Source of the DNA: Algihabitans sp965233705
Lineage (GTDB): Bacteria > Pseudomonadota > Alphaproteobacteria > Kiloniellales > DSM-21159
Direction of reading: 5' to 3'
DNA: 64,000 bases
Assembly (NCBI GenBank): GCA_965233705.1
Contig: CBDDTF010000001.1
Coordinates: 1-64,000 of the forward strand
The notes beneath the pieces were generated by a model that saw only the letters and a program-made list of their open reading frames with translations, had not been told where the DNA came from and did not search any database. Below are positions 14,061-21,969 of this stretch, in pieces. Each line of letters opens with the position of its first letter. The stretch's first letter is position 1. Position numbers and translations under genes: made by a program.

Positions 14061-14591
14061 TTACTCCGCCGGCGCCTCGGCGAACAACAGCGCCATTTCG
14101 ATTTCGTCGTAATGGCGTCCCGCCACCTTGATGCTGCGCGGCTGACGCCCCCAGGCGACGAAGCCGAGCGCTTCGTAAAGGGCGACGGCGCCGGCGTTGT
14201 CGGCGTTGACCGAGACCAGCATCAGGTCGATGCCCGGCAGCGCGCGGGCGTGGTCGACCGCCGCCTGGCAGACCGCCCGTCCGAGCCCCGTGCCGCGCGC
14301 CCTGGGCGCGACGTAGACGCCGACCAGCAGGGCCTTGTGCCGCAGGTTGGCCGGCAGGCCGATGTCGGCGCCGGTCGCGCAGCTCGCCGTGGCGCCCAGC
14401 CGGCCGTCGCGCCAGCCGCCGAACACGGCCGAGCGCTCCAGCAGCTCCGGCCAGTGGTGCGGCGGCCGGGCCGCCGCCTCGGCGTAGCTCTCGCCGAAGG
14501 CCTCCGGATGGCGGCGCAGGCCGTCCAGCCGCAGGTGGCGGAAGACCTCGGCCTCGGCCGCGCCCAGACGGCGCACCTGGGTCAGGCTCAT
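14061..14591 (-). CDS. GNAT family N-acetyltransferase
   Basis: A 176-residue acetyltransferase of the GNAT fold. The acetyl-CoA-binding motif is visible as VYVAPRARGTGLGRAVCQA near residues 92–110, followed by the NADNAGAVALYEALGF helix-strand block near residue 130. It begins MSLTQVRRLGAAEAEVFRHL and lies between gatA (29-base gap) and gatB (36-base gap), so it is probably cotranscribed with the amidotransferase subunits. The substrate is not known. Nothing in the sequence links it mechanistically to tRNA amidation. Confidence 0.88.
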   Translation of the reverse strand: MSLTQVRRLGAAEAEVFRHLRLDGLRRHPEAFGESYAEAAARPPHHWPELLERSAVFGGWRDGRLGATASCATGADIGLPANLRHKALLVGVYVAPRARGTGLGRAVCQAAVDHARALPGIDLMLVSVNADNAGAVALYEALGFVAWGRQPRSIKVAGRHYDEIEMALLFAEAPAE

Positions 14592-14620
14592 CGCCGCCTC
14601 GTCGTCGCCCCGGCCGCCAC

Positions 14621-16099
14621 CTAGCCGGCGACGAAGGTCGGCATGGACTCGAAGCCGGCCGCCGTCTCCAGCACGCCGCCGGCGCGCAGCACCGTCTCCT
14701 CGTCGAAGGCGCGGCCGATGAGCTGCAGGCCCAGCGGCAGCCCCTCGGCGCTCAGCCCCGCCGGCAGCGAGAGGCCGGGCAGCCCGGCCAGCGAGGCCGG
14801 CACGGTGAAGACGTCGTTGAGGTACATCGCCAGCGGATCGTCCATCTTCTCGCCCAAGGCGAAGGCGGCCGAGGGCGCGGTCGGCGTCAGCAGCAGGTCG
14901 ACATGGGTGTAGGCCTCGGTGAAGTCGCGCGCGATCAGGCTGCGCACCTGCCGGGCCTTGTTGTAGTAGGCGTCGTAGTAGCCGGCCGAGAGCACGTAGG
15001 TGCCGATCAGCAGGCGGCGCTTGACCTCGGCGCCGAAGCCGGCGGCCCGCGTCGCCTCGTACATCTCGTTGAGCGTCGCGTCGCCGCCCTCGCGCAGGCC
15101 GTAGCGCACGCCGTCGTAGCGCGCCAGGTTCGAGGAGGCCTCGGCCGGCGCGATGATGTAGTAGGTCGGCAGGGCGTACCTGGTGTGCGGCAGGCTGACC
15201 TCGCGCACCTCGGCGCCGGCCTGCTGCAGCCACGCGATGCCCTGCTGCCAGAGCGTCTCGATCTCGGCCGGCATGCCCTCGACCCGGTACTCCTTGGGCA
15301 CGCCGACGCGCAGCCCCTTGACCTCGCCGGTCAGCGCCGCCTCGTAGTCCGGCACGGGGCGGTCGACCGAGGTGGAGTCCTTGGGGTCGTGCCCGGCCAT
15401 GGCGCGCAGCATCAGCGCGGCGTCGCGCACGCTGCGGGTCATCGGCCCGGCCTGGTCGAGCGAGGAGGCGAAGGCGACGATGCCCCAGCGCGAGCAGCGC
15501 CCGTAGGTCGGCTTCAGGCCGACCGTGCCGGTGAAGGCCGCCGGCTGGCGGATCGAGCCGCCGGTGTCGGTGCCGGTGGCGCCCAGCGCGCAGCGCGCGG
15601 CCACCGCCGCCGCCGAGCCGCCGGAGGAGCCGCCGGGCACCAGCTTCTCGTTGCCCGCGCTGCGGCGCCAGGGGTTCTCCACCCCGCCGTGGTAGCTGGT
15701 CTCGTTCGACGAGCCCATGGCGAACTCGTCGAGGTTGGTCTTGCCCAGCAGCACCGCGCCCTCGCGCCAGAGATTGGCGGTGACGGTCGACTCGTAGGTC
15801 GGCGTGAAGCCGTCGAGGATGTGGCTGGCGGCGGTGGTGGTCACGCCCTCGGTGCAGAAGAGGTCCTTGACGGCGAGCGGCAGCCCCTCGAGCAGCCCGG
15901 TCTCGCCCTTGGCCCGGCGGGCGTCGGAGGCGGCCGCCATCTCCAGCGCGCGCTGCGGCGTCTCGGTGACGAAGGCGTTGAGGCCGCGCGCGGTCTCGAC
16001 GGCGGCGACATGGGCCTCGGTCAGCTCGGTGGCCGAGACCTTCTTCTTGGCCAGCAGGTCGCGGGCCTCGGCCAGGTCGATACGGGTCAGCTCGCTCAT
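14621..16099 (-). CDS. gatA: Asp-tRNA(Asn)/Glu-tRNA(Gln) amidotransferase subunit A
   Basis: A 492-residue amidase-signature enzyme that releases ammonia from glutamine for the GatB reaction. The Ser–cisSer–Lys triad is identifiable: the lysine in LAVKDLFCTEG near residue 77, and the serines in GGSSGGSAAAVAA and GTDTGGSIRQPA between residues 150 and 180. The length and C-terminal GLPLGLQLIG block are normal for GatA. The start codon overlaps the gatC stop by four bases (ATGA), showing translational coupling. It is followed by the GNAT gene and gatB. Confidence 0.97.
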   Translation of the reverse strand: MSELTRIDLAEARDLLAKKKVSATELTEAHVAAVETARGLNAFVTETPQRALEMAAASDARRAKGETGLLEGLPLAVKDLFCTEGVTTTAASHILDGFTPTYESTVTANLWREGAVLLGKTNLDEFAMGSSNETSYHGGVENPWRRSAGNEKLVPGGSSGGSAAAVAARCALGATGTDTGGSIRQPAAFTGTVGLKPTYGRCSRWGIVAFASSLDQAGPMTRSVRDAALMLRAMAGHDPKDSTSVDRPVPDYEAALTGEVKGLRVGVPKEYRVEGMPAEIETLWQQGIAWLQQAGAEVREVSLPHTRYALPTYYIIAPAEASSNLARYDGVRYGLREGGDATLNEMYEATRAAGFGAEVKRRLLIGTYVLSAGYYDAYYNKARQVRSLIARDFTEAYTHVDLLLTPTAPSAAFALGEKMDDPLAMYLNDVFTVPASLAGLPGLSLPAGLSAEGLPLGLQLIGRAFDEETVLRAGGVLETAAGFESMPTFVAG

Positions 16100-16383
16100 T
16101 CCACCACCTTCGGCACCACGAAGAAGCCGTGCGCCTTCTCCGGCGCATTCTGCACGATCGCCTCGGCCCGACCGCCGTCGGTGACGGCGTCGTCGCGCAG
16201 CGGCAGGCGCATCTCGACCACCGAGGTCATGGGCCGCACCCCCTCGGTGTCGACCTCGCCGAGTTGCTCGACCCAGTCGAGGATGTTGGACAGCTCGCCG
16301 ACCAGCGACTCGGCCTCGGCCTCGTCGATCTTGATGCGCGCGAGCTTGGCGATGCCGTGAACGGTATCCTTGTCGATCGCCAT
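16096..16383 (-). CDS. gatC: Asp-tRNA(Asn)/Glu-tRNA(Gln) amidotransferase subunit C
   Basis: A 95-residue GatC, the small subunit that wraps around GatA and stabilises the GatCAB complex. It has the family pattern of two N-terminal helices (VHGIAKLARIKI, LSNILDWVEQL) followed by VRPMTSVVEMRLPLRDD and the C-terminal FFVVPKVVE. It is first in the gatC–gatA–GNAT–gatB cluster and overlaps gatA by four bases. A weak promoter-like pair (TTGTGG, 17 bases, TAGCTT) lies about 90 bases upstream on the minus strand, too poor to list separately. Confidence 0.96.
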   Translation of the reverse strand: MAIDKDTVHGIAKLARIKIDEAEAESLVGELSNILDWVEQLGEVDTEGVRPMTSVVEMRLPLRDDAVTDGGRAEAIVQNAPEKAHGFFVVPKVVE

Positions 16384-16620
16384 GGCGGTGAAGACGCCTC
16401 GCTTCGCAGAAGAACGGGATGATCGCCTGCCGGCGCCGGCGGCCCGGCCCGGAGCGCGGCGGAAGCTAGCACCGGCGCCCCCGCCCCACAAGGTAGGGCC
16501 CCACGGCACGGCGCTGCAGGGCGAAAGGCCGCTCCGGGTCGGCAACGCGGGCCGGCGCGCGCCCCCAGCGATCCCGCCGCGCTTGTGCGCCGGGCCGCCG
16601 CCGCTTAGAGATCGCGGTCC

Positions 16621-17190
16621 ATGAGCCTTGTCGATCTCCACGACCTGCCCGCCCGCCTGGCGCCGCGCGCCCGCCTGCTCGGTCTCGACCTGGGCAGCAA
16701 GACGATCGGCCTGGCGATCTCCGACCGCGCGCTGAAGCTGGCCTCGCCGCTGGAGACCCTTAAGCGCGGCAAGTTCACCGCCGACGCCGCGGCGCTCAAG
16801 CGGATCGTCGCCGCGCAGGGCGTCGGCGGCCTGGTGCTCGGCCTTCCGGTCAATATGGACGGCAGCGAGGGGCCGCGCTGCCAGTCGACCCGCCAGTTCG
16901 CGCGCAACCTGCTGGAGCTGGCCGGCCTGGAGCTGCCGATCGCCCTGTGGGACGAGCGCCTCTCGACGGCCGCCGTCGAGCGCTTCCTGATCGCCGAGGC
17001 CGACATGACCCGCAAGCGCCGCGGCGAGGTGGTGGACAAGATGGCCGCCGCCTACATCCTGCAGGGCGCGCTCGACGCCCTGGCGCACGGCCGCCCCCCG
17101 GCCCCACCGGCCGGCCCCGGCGCAGAGGGCGGCGCAGAGGGCGGCGCGGAGGGCGGCGCAGAGGGCGGCGCGGAGGGCGGCGCGGCGTGA
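16621..17190 (+). CDS. ruvX: putative pre-16S rRNA nuclease / RuvX (YqgF family)
   Basis: A 189-residue RNase H-fold protein of the YqgF/RuvX family, involved in pre-16S rRNA 5' processing and proposed as a Holliday-junction resolvase. The family motifs are intact: LGLDLGSKTIGLAISD (catalytic Asp) near residue 20, GLVLGLPVNMDGSEG near 75, LWDERLST near 115, and VDKMAAAYILQ (second Asp) near 138. After residue 160 a tail of GAEG tetrapeptide repeats, encoded by a 12-base tandem repeat, is added; it is absent from typical homologues. The stop codon overlaps the GTG start of the next gene. A weak -35/-10 pair upstream (TTGTGC, 17 bases, TAGAGA at 16606–16611) would place the RNA start within a few bases of the ATG. 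Confidence 0.93.
   Translation: MSLVDLHDLPARLAPRARLLGLDLGSKTIGLAISDRALKLASPLETLKRGKFTADAAALKRIVAAQGVGGLVLGLPVNMDGSEGPRCQSTRQFARNLLELAGLELPIALWDERLSTAAVERFLIAEADMTRKRRGEVVDKMAAAYILQGALDALAHGRPPAPPAGPGAEGGAEGGAEGGAEGGAEGGAA
17115..17187 (+). repeat. 12-bp tandem repeat encoding the GAEG tail of RuvX
   Basis: About six copies of GGCGCAGAGGGC, with G/A variation at one position, encode repeated Gly-Ala-Glu-Gly. The array ends exactly at the ruvX stop and the GTG start of the following transporter gene. Confidence 0.85.
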
Positions 17191-18104
17191 CCGCCATCGT
17201 CCTGGTCATCCTGCCGGTCTTCGCGCTGATCTTCCTGGGCTGGCTGCTGCGCCGCCGGCAGTTCCCCGGCGAGCACTTCTGGGCGCCGGCCGAGCGGCTG
17301 ACCTACTTCTGCCTGTTCCCGGCCCTGCTGGCCACGACCCTGGCGCGCGCCGACTTCAGCGAGCTCGACGTGCTGCCCATGGCCGGCGCCATCGTCGCCG
17401 CCATCCTGGCGATGACCGGCGGGCTGCTGCTGGCGCGCCGGGCGCTGGGGCTGAGCGGGCCGGGCTTCACCAGCCTCTACCAGGGGGCGGTGCGCATGAA
17501 CACCTACATCGGCCTCGCCGTGGCCTACGGCGTGGCCGGCGAGGCCGGGGTGGCGGCCGCGGCGGTGGCGGTGGCGGCCATCGTGCCGCTGGTCAACCTG
17601 CTCTGCGTCTCGCTGCTGGCGCGCTTCGGCACGGCGGCGCAGCCGACCCTGGCCGGGGTCGCCCGGCAGGTGGCGAGCAACCCGCTGATCCTGGGCTGCG
17701 CCGCCGGCGGCGCGCTCAATCTCTCCGGCCTCGGCCTGCCGCCGGTGCTGGGCGAGACGCTGCTGATCCTCGGCCGCGCCGCGCTGCCGCTCGGGCTGCT
17801 GTGCGTCGGCGCCGCGCTCGACCTGCGCGCCGCGCGCCGGGCCGGCGGGCCGGTGCTGCTCAGCAGCCTGCTCAAGCTGGGCCTGCTGCCGGCGCTGACC
17901 TGGGCCGGCTGCTGGGCGCTGGACGTGACCGGCACGGCGGCCTTCGTGGCGGTGTTGTTCAACGGCCTGCCGACCGCGACCAGCGCCTACATCCTGGCCC
18001 GCCAGATGGGCGGCGACGCGGTGCTGATGGCCAGCCTGATCACCGCCCAGACCCTGCTGGCCATGCTCACCCTGCCGGTGGTGCTGGCACCGCTGGTGCC
18101 CTGA
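17187..18104 (+). CDS. AEC family transporter (auxin efflux carrier fold)
   Basis: A 305-residue inner-membrane transporter with about ten hydrophobic segments in the bile-acid/auxin-efflux-carrier (AEC) pattern. The first segment ILPVFALIFLGWLLRR and the C-terminal block with FNGLPTATSAYILARQMGGD are characteristic; in this family the polar patch near the end lines the transport path. Malate and malonate are known substrates for some relatives, but the substrate here cannot be told. The GTG start at 17187 overlaps the ruvX stop (GTGA), and the codons immediately after the start give TAIVLVILPVF, the expected N-terminus. The start is therefore well supported despite being GTG. Confidence 0.9.
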   Translation: MTAIVLVILPVFALIFLGWLLRRRQFPGEHFWAPAERLTYFCLFPALLATTLARADFSELDVLPMAGAIVAAILAMTGGLLLARRALGLSGPGFTSLYQGAVRMNTYIGLAVAYGVAGEAGVAAAAVAVAAIVPLVNLLCVSLLARFGTAAQPTLAGVARQVASNPLILGCAAGGALNLSGLGLPPVLGETLLILGRAALPLGLLCVGAALDLRAARRAGGPVLLSSLLKLGLLPALTWAGCWALDVTGTAAFVAVLFNGLPTATSAYILARQMGGDAVLMASLITAQTLLAMLTLPVVLAPLVP

Positions 18105-18193
18105 GCGCCGGCGGCGGCCGCGGCTTGACGGCCGGGCGCGCGCCGCGCCACAACCGCAGGACCCTGCAAAATCGTATCCGGACCCCCTCGCCC

Positions 18194-19411
18194 ATGACCG
18201 CTCCGCTCGCAGGCCTGCGCGTCTTCGACCTGACCCGCATCCTGGCCGGCCCCACGGCCACCCAGCTTCTCGGCGACCTCGGCGCCGACGTTGTGAAGAT
18301 CGAGCGGCCCGGCCAGGGCGACGACACCCGCAAGTGGGGCCCGCCCTTCGTCAAGGACGCCGAGGGCCGGGACAGCGCGACGGCGGCCTACTACCTCTCG
18401 GCCAACCGCAACAAGCGCTCGCTGACCATCGACATCGCGACCGAGGAGGGCCAGGCGCTGGCCCGCCGCCTGGCCGCCGAATGCGACATCTTCGTCGAGA
18501 ACTTCAAGGTCGGCGGGCTGAAGCGCTACGGCCTGGACTACGAGAGCATCAAGGCGGTCAAGCCGGACATCATCTACTGCTCGATCACCGGCTTCGGCCA
18601 GAGCGGCCCCTACGCGCCGCGCGCCGGCTACGACTACCTGGCCCAGGGCATGGGCGGGATCATGTCGCTGACCGGCGAGCCGGACGGCGAGCCGATCAAG
18701 GTCGGCGTCGGCATCGCCGACATCATGTGCGGCATGTACGCCGTCAGCGCGATCCTGGCCGCCCTGCACCACCGCACCCGCACCGGCGAGGGGCAGTACA
18801 TCGACCTGGCGCTGCTCGACACCCAGGTGGCCTGGCTGACCTACGAGGGGCTGAACTACCTGACCAGCGGCGCGCTGCCCAAGCGCCAGGGCAACGAGCA
18901 CCCCAACATCGTGCCCTACAAGGTGCTGCCCTGCGCCGACGGCTACTTCATCCTGGCGGTCGGCAACGATGGGCAGTTCCGCCGCTTCTGCGCGTTCGCC
19001 GGCCGGCCGGAGCTGGCCGAGGACCCGCGCTTCGCCACCAACGCCCAGCGGGTGCAGAACCGGCGCGCGCTCTACGCCACCCTGGAGGCGCTGACGCCGG
19101 CGCGCAGCCTGTCCGACTGGGTCGAGGGGCTGTCCGCCCTGGGCGTGCCGAGCGGCCCGGTCAACACCCTCGACCGCGTCTTCGACGACCCGCAGGTGCA
19201 GCACCGCGGCATGCGGGTCCGCATGGAGGACGCGGCCGCGCTGAAGGGCCAGGTCGAGTTGATCGGCAACCCCATCAAGTTCTCGCGCACGCCGGTCGCC
19301 TACCGCTACCCGCCGCCGCGCATGGGCGAGCACAGCGAGGAGCTGCTGAAGGAGCTGCTCGACCTGCCGGACGCCGAGATCGCCCGCCTGCGCGCCGCCG
19401 GAGCGATCTAG
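18194..19411 (+). CDS. CaiB/BaiF family CoA-transferase
   Basis: A 405-residue class III CoA-transferase, which moves CoA between carboxylic acids. The N-terminal GLRVFDLTRILAGPTATQLL block, the GADVVKIERP strand, NRNKRSL, and the catalytic aspartate D176 in GIADIMCGMYA are all present. The interlocked-dimer fold of the family needs the full length seen here. The acid substrate is unknown; the neighbours (transporter, stress protein) do not identify it. The ATG at 18194 gives the usual start a few residues before the first strand. The TAG stop lies within the left end of a dispersed palindromic repeat that runs to 19486. Confidence 0.92.
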   Translation: MTAPLAGLRVFDLTRILAGPTATQLLGDLGADVVKIERPGQGDDTRKWGPPFVKDAEGRDSATAAYYLSANRNKRSLTIDIATEEGQALARRLAAECDIFVENFKVGGLKRYGLDYESIKAVKPDIIYCSITGFGQSGPYAPRAGYDYLAQGMGGIMSLTGEPDGEPIKVGVGIADIMCGMYAVSAILAALHHRTRTGEGQYIDLALLDTQVAWLTYEGLNYLTSGALPKRQGNEHPNIVPYKVLPCADGYFILAVGNDGQFRRFCAFAGRPELAEDPRFATNAQRVQNRRALYATLEALTPARSLSDWVEGLSALGVPSGPVNTLDRVFDDPQVQHRGMRVRMEDAAALKGQVELIGNPIKFSRTPVAYRYPPPRMGEHSEELLKELLDLPDAEIARLRAAGAI

Positions 19412-19486
19412 ACGATAGGGTTGGAGTGATTCTTCGCGACCGGCGGACGCGCGGAAGCGAGTCCAGACGGTGACAAATCACTCTAG
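19401..19486. repeat. dispersed palindromic repeat, unit A (degenerate copy)
   Basis: This copy keeps the A-unit core: GAGTGATTCTTCGCGACC, CGGCGGACGC and the closing arm AGACGGTGACAAATCACTCTAG. It matches the copies at 27954–28094 and 40761–40894. The left end GATCTAG supplies the TAG stop of the CaiB/BaiF gene. The left arm is short compared with the full copy after topA. Confidence 0.8.
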
Positions 19487-19621
19487 CCCGCGCCCGGACT
19501 GCTGCCTTCGTTTCCTTCGCAGGCTGACGGAATTGCGCTGCGTCAAGGCGCCGACCGGGCGGCGCGGTCACCGTCGGGGCCGCGTAACCGTGGCAGAGCA
19601 ACGAAGACCCAGGAGCGTTCC

Positions 19622-20194
19622 ATGGCCCAGCCGCCCACCGAGACCGAAGCCGTCGGCGTGTTCCACGATGCCGAGAGCCTGCAAACGGCGATCGACGACC
19701 TGCTCAGCCACGGCTTCGACCGGGCGGAAATCAGCGTGCTGGCGGGGCACGACGCGGTGGCGCGCACCCTGGGCCACGACTACACCGACGTGCGCAGCCT
19801 GGAGGACGACCCGCAGGTGCCGACCACGGCTTTCGTGCCCAAGGAGAGCCTGGGCGACGCCGAGGGCGCGGTGATCGGCACCTTCCTCTACCTGCCCGCC
19901 GTGATCGGCACGGTGGCGGTGGTCGCCTCCGGCGGCACCCTGGCCGCGGCCATCGCGGCGGCGGCGGTGGGCGCCGGCGTCGGCGGCGGCATCGGCACGC
20001 TGCTGTCGCGCCTGATCGAGCGGCACCACGCCAACTACCTGGAGGACCAGTTGAAGCGCGGCGGCCTGCTGCTGTGGGTGCGCACCCGCGACGGCGACCA
20101 CGAAGCCCGCGCGCAGGAGGTGCTCAAGCGCCACTCCGCCGGCGACGTCCACCTCCACAAGCTGCCCAAGCTGGTCTTCGCGACCGAGGGCTGA
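19622..20194 (+). CDS. YflT-like stress domain protein with glycine-zipper segment
   Basis: A 190-residue protein. Residues 10–45 (VGVFHDAESLQTAIDDLLSH and following) resemble the general-stress 17M/YflT domain, which predicts sensing or stress roles but no enzymatic activity. Residues 80–125 form two hydrophobic Gly/Ala-rich stretches (GTFLYLPAVIGTVAVVASGG, then AAAVGAGVGGGIGTLLSRL) like a glycine zipper that could insert into a membrane. The C-terminus LLLWVRTRDGDHEARAQEVL repeats the alpha-beta look of the first domain. A purine-rich AGGAG lies a few bases before the ATG. The gene is alone between the repeat and convergent mtgA. The name rests on domain resemblance only. Confidence 0.65.
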   Translation: MAQPPTETEAVGVFHDAESLQTAIDDLLSHGFDRAEISVLAGHDAVARTLGHDYTDVRSLEDDPQVPTTAFVPKESLGDAEGAVIGTFLYLPAVIGTVAVVASGGTLAAAIAAAAVGAGVGGGIGTLLSRLIERHHANYLEDQLKRGGLLLWVRTRDGDHEARAQEVLKRHSAGDVHLHKLPKLVFATEG

Positions 20195-20227
20195 GCCGAG
20201 GGCCGGTCCGGCAGCGGCGCCGGAGCC

Positions 20228-20261
20228 GCAGCGCCGCGGCCCCCCCTTTCGCCGCGGCTGC
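20228..20261. terminator. possible bidirectional terminator between convergent genes
   Basis: A GC-rich hairpin with arms GCAGC and CCGCGGC pairing with GCCGCGGCTGC (two-base bulge) and a C/T-rich loop lies between the convergent stress-protein and mtgA genes. There is no good U-run on either side, so strength is uncertain. Confidence 0.35.
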
Positions 20262-20267
20262 CCCCTC

Positions 20268-20939
20268 TCAGCGCACGCAGTCGAGCAGCGGGCCGAGCTG
20301 GGTCATGCGGGTGCGGATGCGCCCCGCCTGCGCCGCGACGTAGCCGCTGGGGCGACCGGCCGTGCGCTCCAGCGGGTTGGGCAGCACGGCGGCCAGAAGC
20401 GACGCCTGCCGCCGGGTCAGGTCGGCCGCGGCGACCCCGAAGTGATGGCGCGCCGCCGCCTCGGCGCCGTAGAGGCCGGGGCCGAACTCCGCGACGTTGA
20501 GGTAGAGTTCCAGGATGCGCCGCTTGGGCAGCAGCAGTTCCAGATGCAGCGTCAGGTAGGCCTCCAGCCCCTTGCGCAGCCAGGCGCGGCCCGGCCAGAG
20601 GAACAGGTTCTTGGCCGTCTGCATGGAGATGGTCGAGGCGCCGCGCAGCCGGCCGCCCGCGCGCCACTCGCTCACCGCGTCCCGCAGCGCCTCCAGGTCG
20701 AAGCCCCAGTGGCCGCAGAAGCGGTTGTCCTCGGCCGCCACCACCGCCTCGCGCAGCGGCACCGCGATCTCCGCCAGCGCCACCCAGTCGCGCTGCCAGC
20801 CCTGCCCCTCCAGCGCACGGATCGCCATCAGCGGCGTCGCCGGCGGTGGCACCACGCGGTAGAGCAGCACCAGGCCGGCGGGCAGCAGCAGCGCCAGCAC
20901 GACCAGCCATACCAGGACTTTCCACAACCTGCGCGCCAC
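20268..20939 (-). CDS. mtgA: monofunctional biosynthetic peptidoglycan transglycosylase
   Basis: A 223-residue GT51-family enzyme that polymerises lipid II into glycan strands. One N-terminal membrane anchor (VLVWLVVLALLLPAGLVLLY) is followed by the glycosyltransferase domain with the catalytic-glutamate motif VVAAEDNRFCGHWGFD near residue 70, and GASTISMQTAKNLFLWPGRAWLRK, then LPKRRILELYLNVAEFGPGLYG. No penicillin-binding domain follows. The GTG at 20939 fits the family N-terminus; the longer frame to 21014 would run through the pyrB start. It is divergent from pyrB. Confidence 0.93.
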   Translation of the reverse strand: MARRLWKVLVWLVVLALLLPAGLVLLYRVVPPPATPLMAIRALEGQGWQRDWVALAEIAVPLREAVVAAEDNRFCGHWGFDLEALRDAVSEWRAGGRLRGASTISMQTAKNLFLWPGRAWLRKGLEAYLTLHLELLLPKRRILELYLNVAEFGPGLYGAEAAARHHFGVAAADLTRRQASLLAAVLPNPLERTAGRPSGYVAAQAGRIRTRMTQLGPLLDCVR

Positions 20940-20955
20940 GCCGGTTACCTGCCGC

Positions 20956-20985
20956 TTGTCAGACGCCGGCCGGCGGTGCCATAAG
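20956..20985 (+). promoter_or_regulatory. pyrB promoter
   Basis: TTGTCA (20956–20961), 18 bases, then CATAAG (20980–20985). The predicted RNA start near 20992 is only about three bases before the pyrB ATG at 20995, so the message would be nearly leaderless, in line with the lack of a visible Shine–Dalgarno sequence. Confidence 0.4.
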
Positions 20986-20994
20986 CCCCGCTCG

Positions 20995-21966
20995 ATGCAA
21001 GACTTCGACGCCATCGCCCGCCCCGGCTACCGGCACCGCCACCTGCTCGGGATCGAGGGCCTGACGCCGGCCGAGATCGGCTATCTGCTGGATCTGGCCG
21101 CCGACTACGCCGCGCAGAACCCGCAGGCGCACCAACGCTCGCCGCTGCTGTCGGGTCATACCGTCATCAACCTTTTCTTCGAGACCTCGACGCGCACGCG
21201 CACCTCCTTCGAGCTGGCGGCCAAGCGGCTGTCGGCCGATGTGATCAACATGTCGGTCGCCTGGTCGTCGATCAAGAAAGGCGAGACGCTGATCGACACG
21301 GCGATGACGCTGAACGCGATGCACCCCGACGCGCTGATCGTGCGCCATCCCGACTCCGGCGCGGTCAAGCTGCTCAGCGAGAAGGTCAACTGCGCCGTCA
21401 TCAACGCCGGCGACGGCAGCCACGAGCACCCGACCCAGGCCCTGCTCGACGCGCTGACCATCCGCCGCCGCCGCGGCAAGCTGGCGGGGCTGACCGTGGC
21501 GATCTGCGGCGACATCCTGCACAGCCGCGTGGCACGCTCCAACCTCTACCTGCTGACCACCATGGGCGCGCAGGTACGGGTCATCGCGCCGCCGACGCTG
21601 ATGCCCTCGGGCATCGAGCGGCTGGGCGTCACCGCCTTCACGGACATGCGCGAGGGGCTGCGCGACGTCGACATCGTGATGATGCTGCGCCTGCAGACCG
21701 AGCGGATGCAGGGCTCCTACGTGCCCTCGATCCGCGAATACTTCCACTTCTACGGCCTGGACCGCGCCAAGCTGGCCATGGCCAAACCGGACGCGCTGAT
21801 CATGCACCCCGGCCCGATGAACCGCGGCGTCGAGATCGACAGCCAGGTGGCCGACGACATCGACCGCTCGCTGATCCAGGAGCAGGTGGAGATGGGCGTG
21901 GCCGTGCGCATGGCCTGCCTCGACGCCTTGGCGGCGGTGCAGCGCGCGCAGTCGCAGGGGAGCTGA
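20995..21966 (+). CDS. pyrB: aspartate carbamoyltransferase catalytic subunit
   Basis: A 323-residue ATCase catalytic chain that condenses carbamoyl phosphate with aspartate in pyrimidine synthesis. The carbamoyl-phosphate loop FFETSTRTRTSFE near residue 53, the SSIKKGET loop near 85, HPTQALLDALTI near 145 and the aspartate-site MHPGPMNRGVEI near 280 are all present. The ATG at 20995 is chosen because the only upstream in-frame start (TTG at 20956) coincides with the promoter -35. It is three bases from the dihydroorotase-like gene. That partner appears catalytically damaged, which suggests the ATCase–DHOase complex seen in other bacteria, with a structural rather than enzymatic partner. Confidence 0.96.
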   Translation: MQDFDAIARPGYRHRHLLGIEGLTPAEIGYLLDLAADYAAQNPQAHQRSPLLSGHTVINLFFETSTRTRTSFELAAKRLSADVINMSVAWSSIKKGETLIDTAMTLNAMHPDALIVRHPDSGAVKLLSEKVNCAVINAGDGSHEHPTQALLDALTIRRRRGKLAGLTVAICGDILHSRVARSNLYLLTTMGAQVRVIAPPTLMPSGIERLGVTAFTDMREGLRDVDIVMMLRLQTERMQGSYVPSIREYFHFYGLDRAKLAMAKPDALIMHPGPMNRGVEIDSQVADDIDRSLIQEQVEMGVAVRMACLDALAAVQRAQSQGS

Positions 21967-21969
21967 GCC

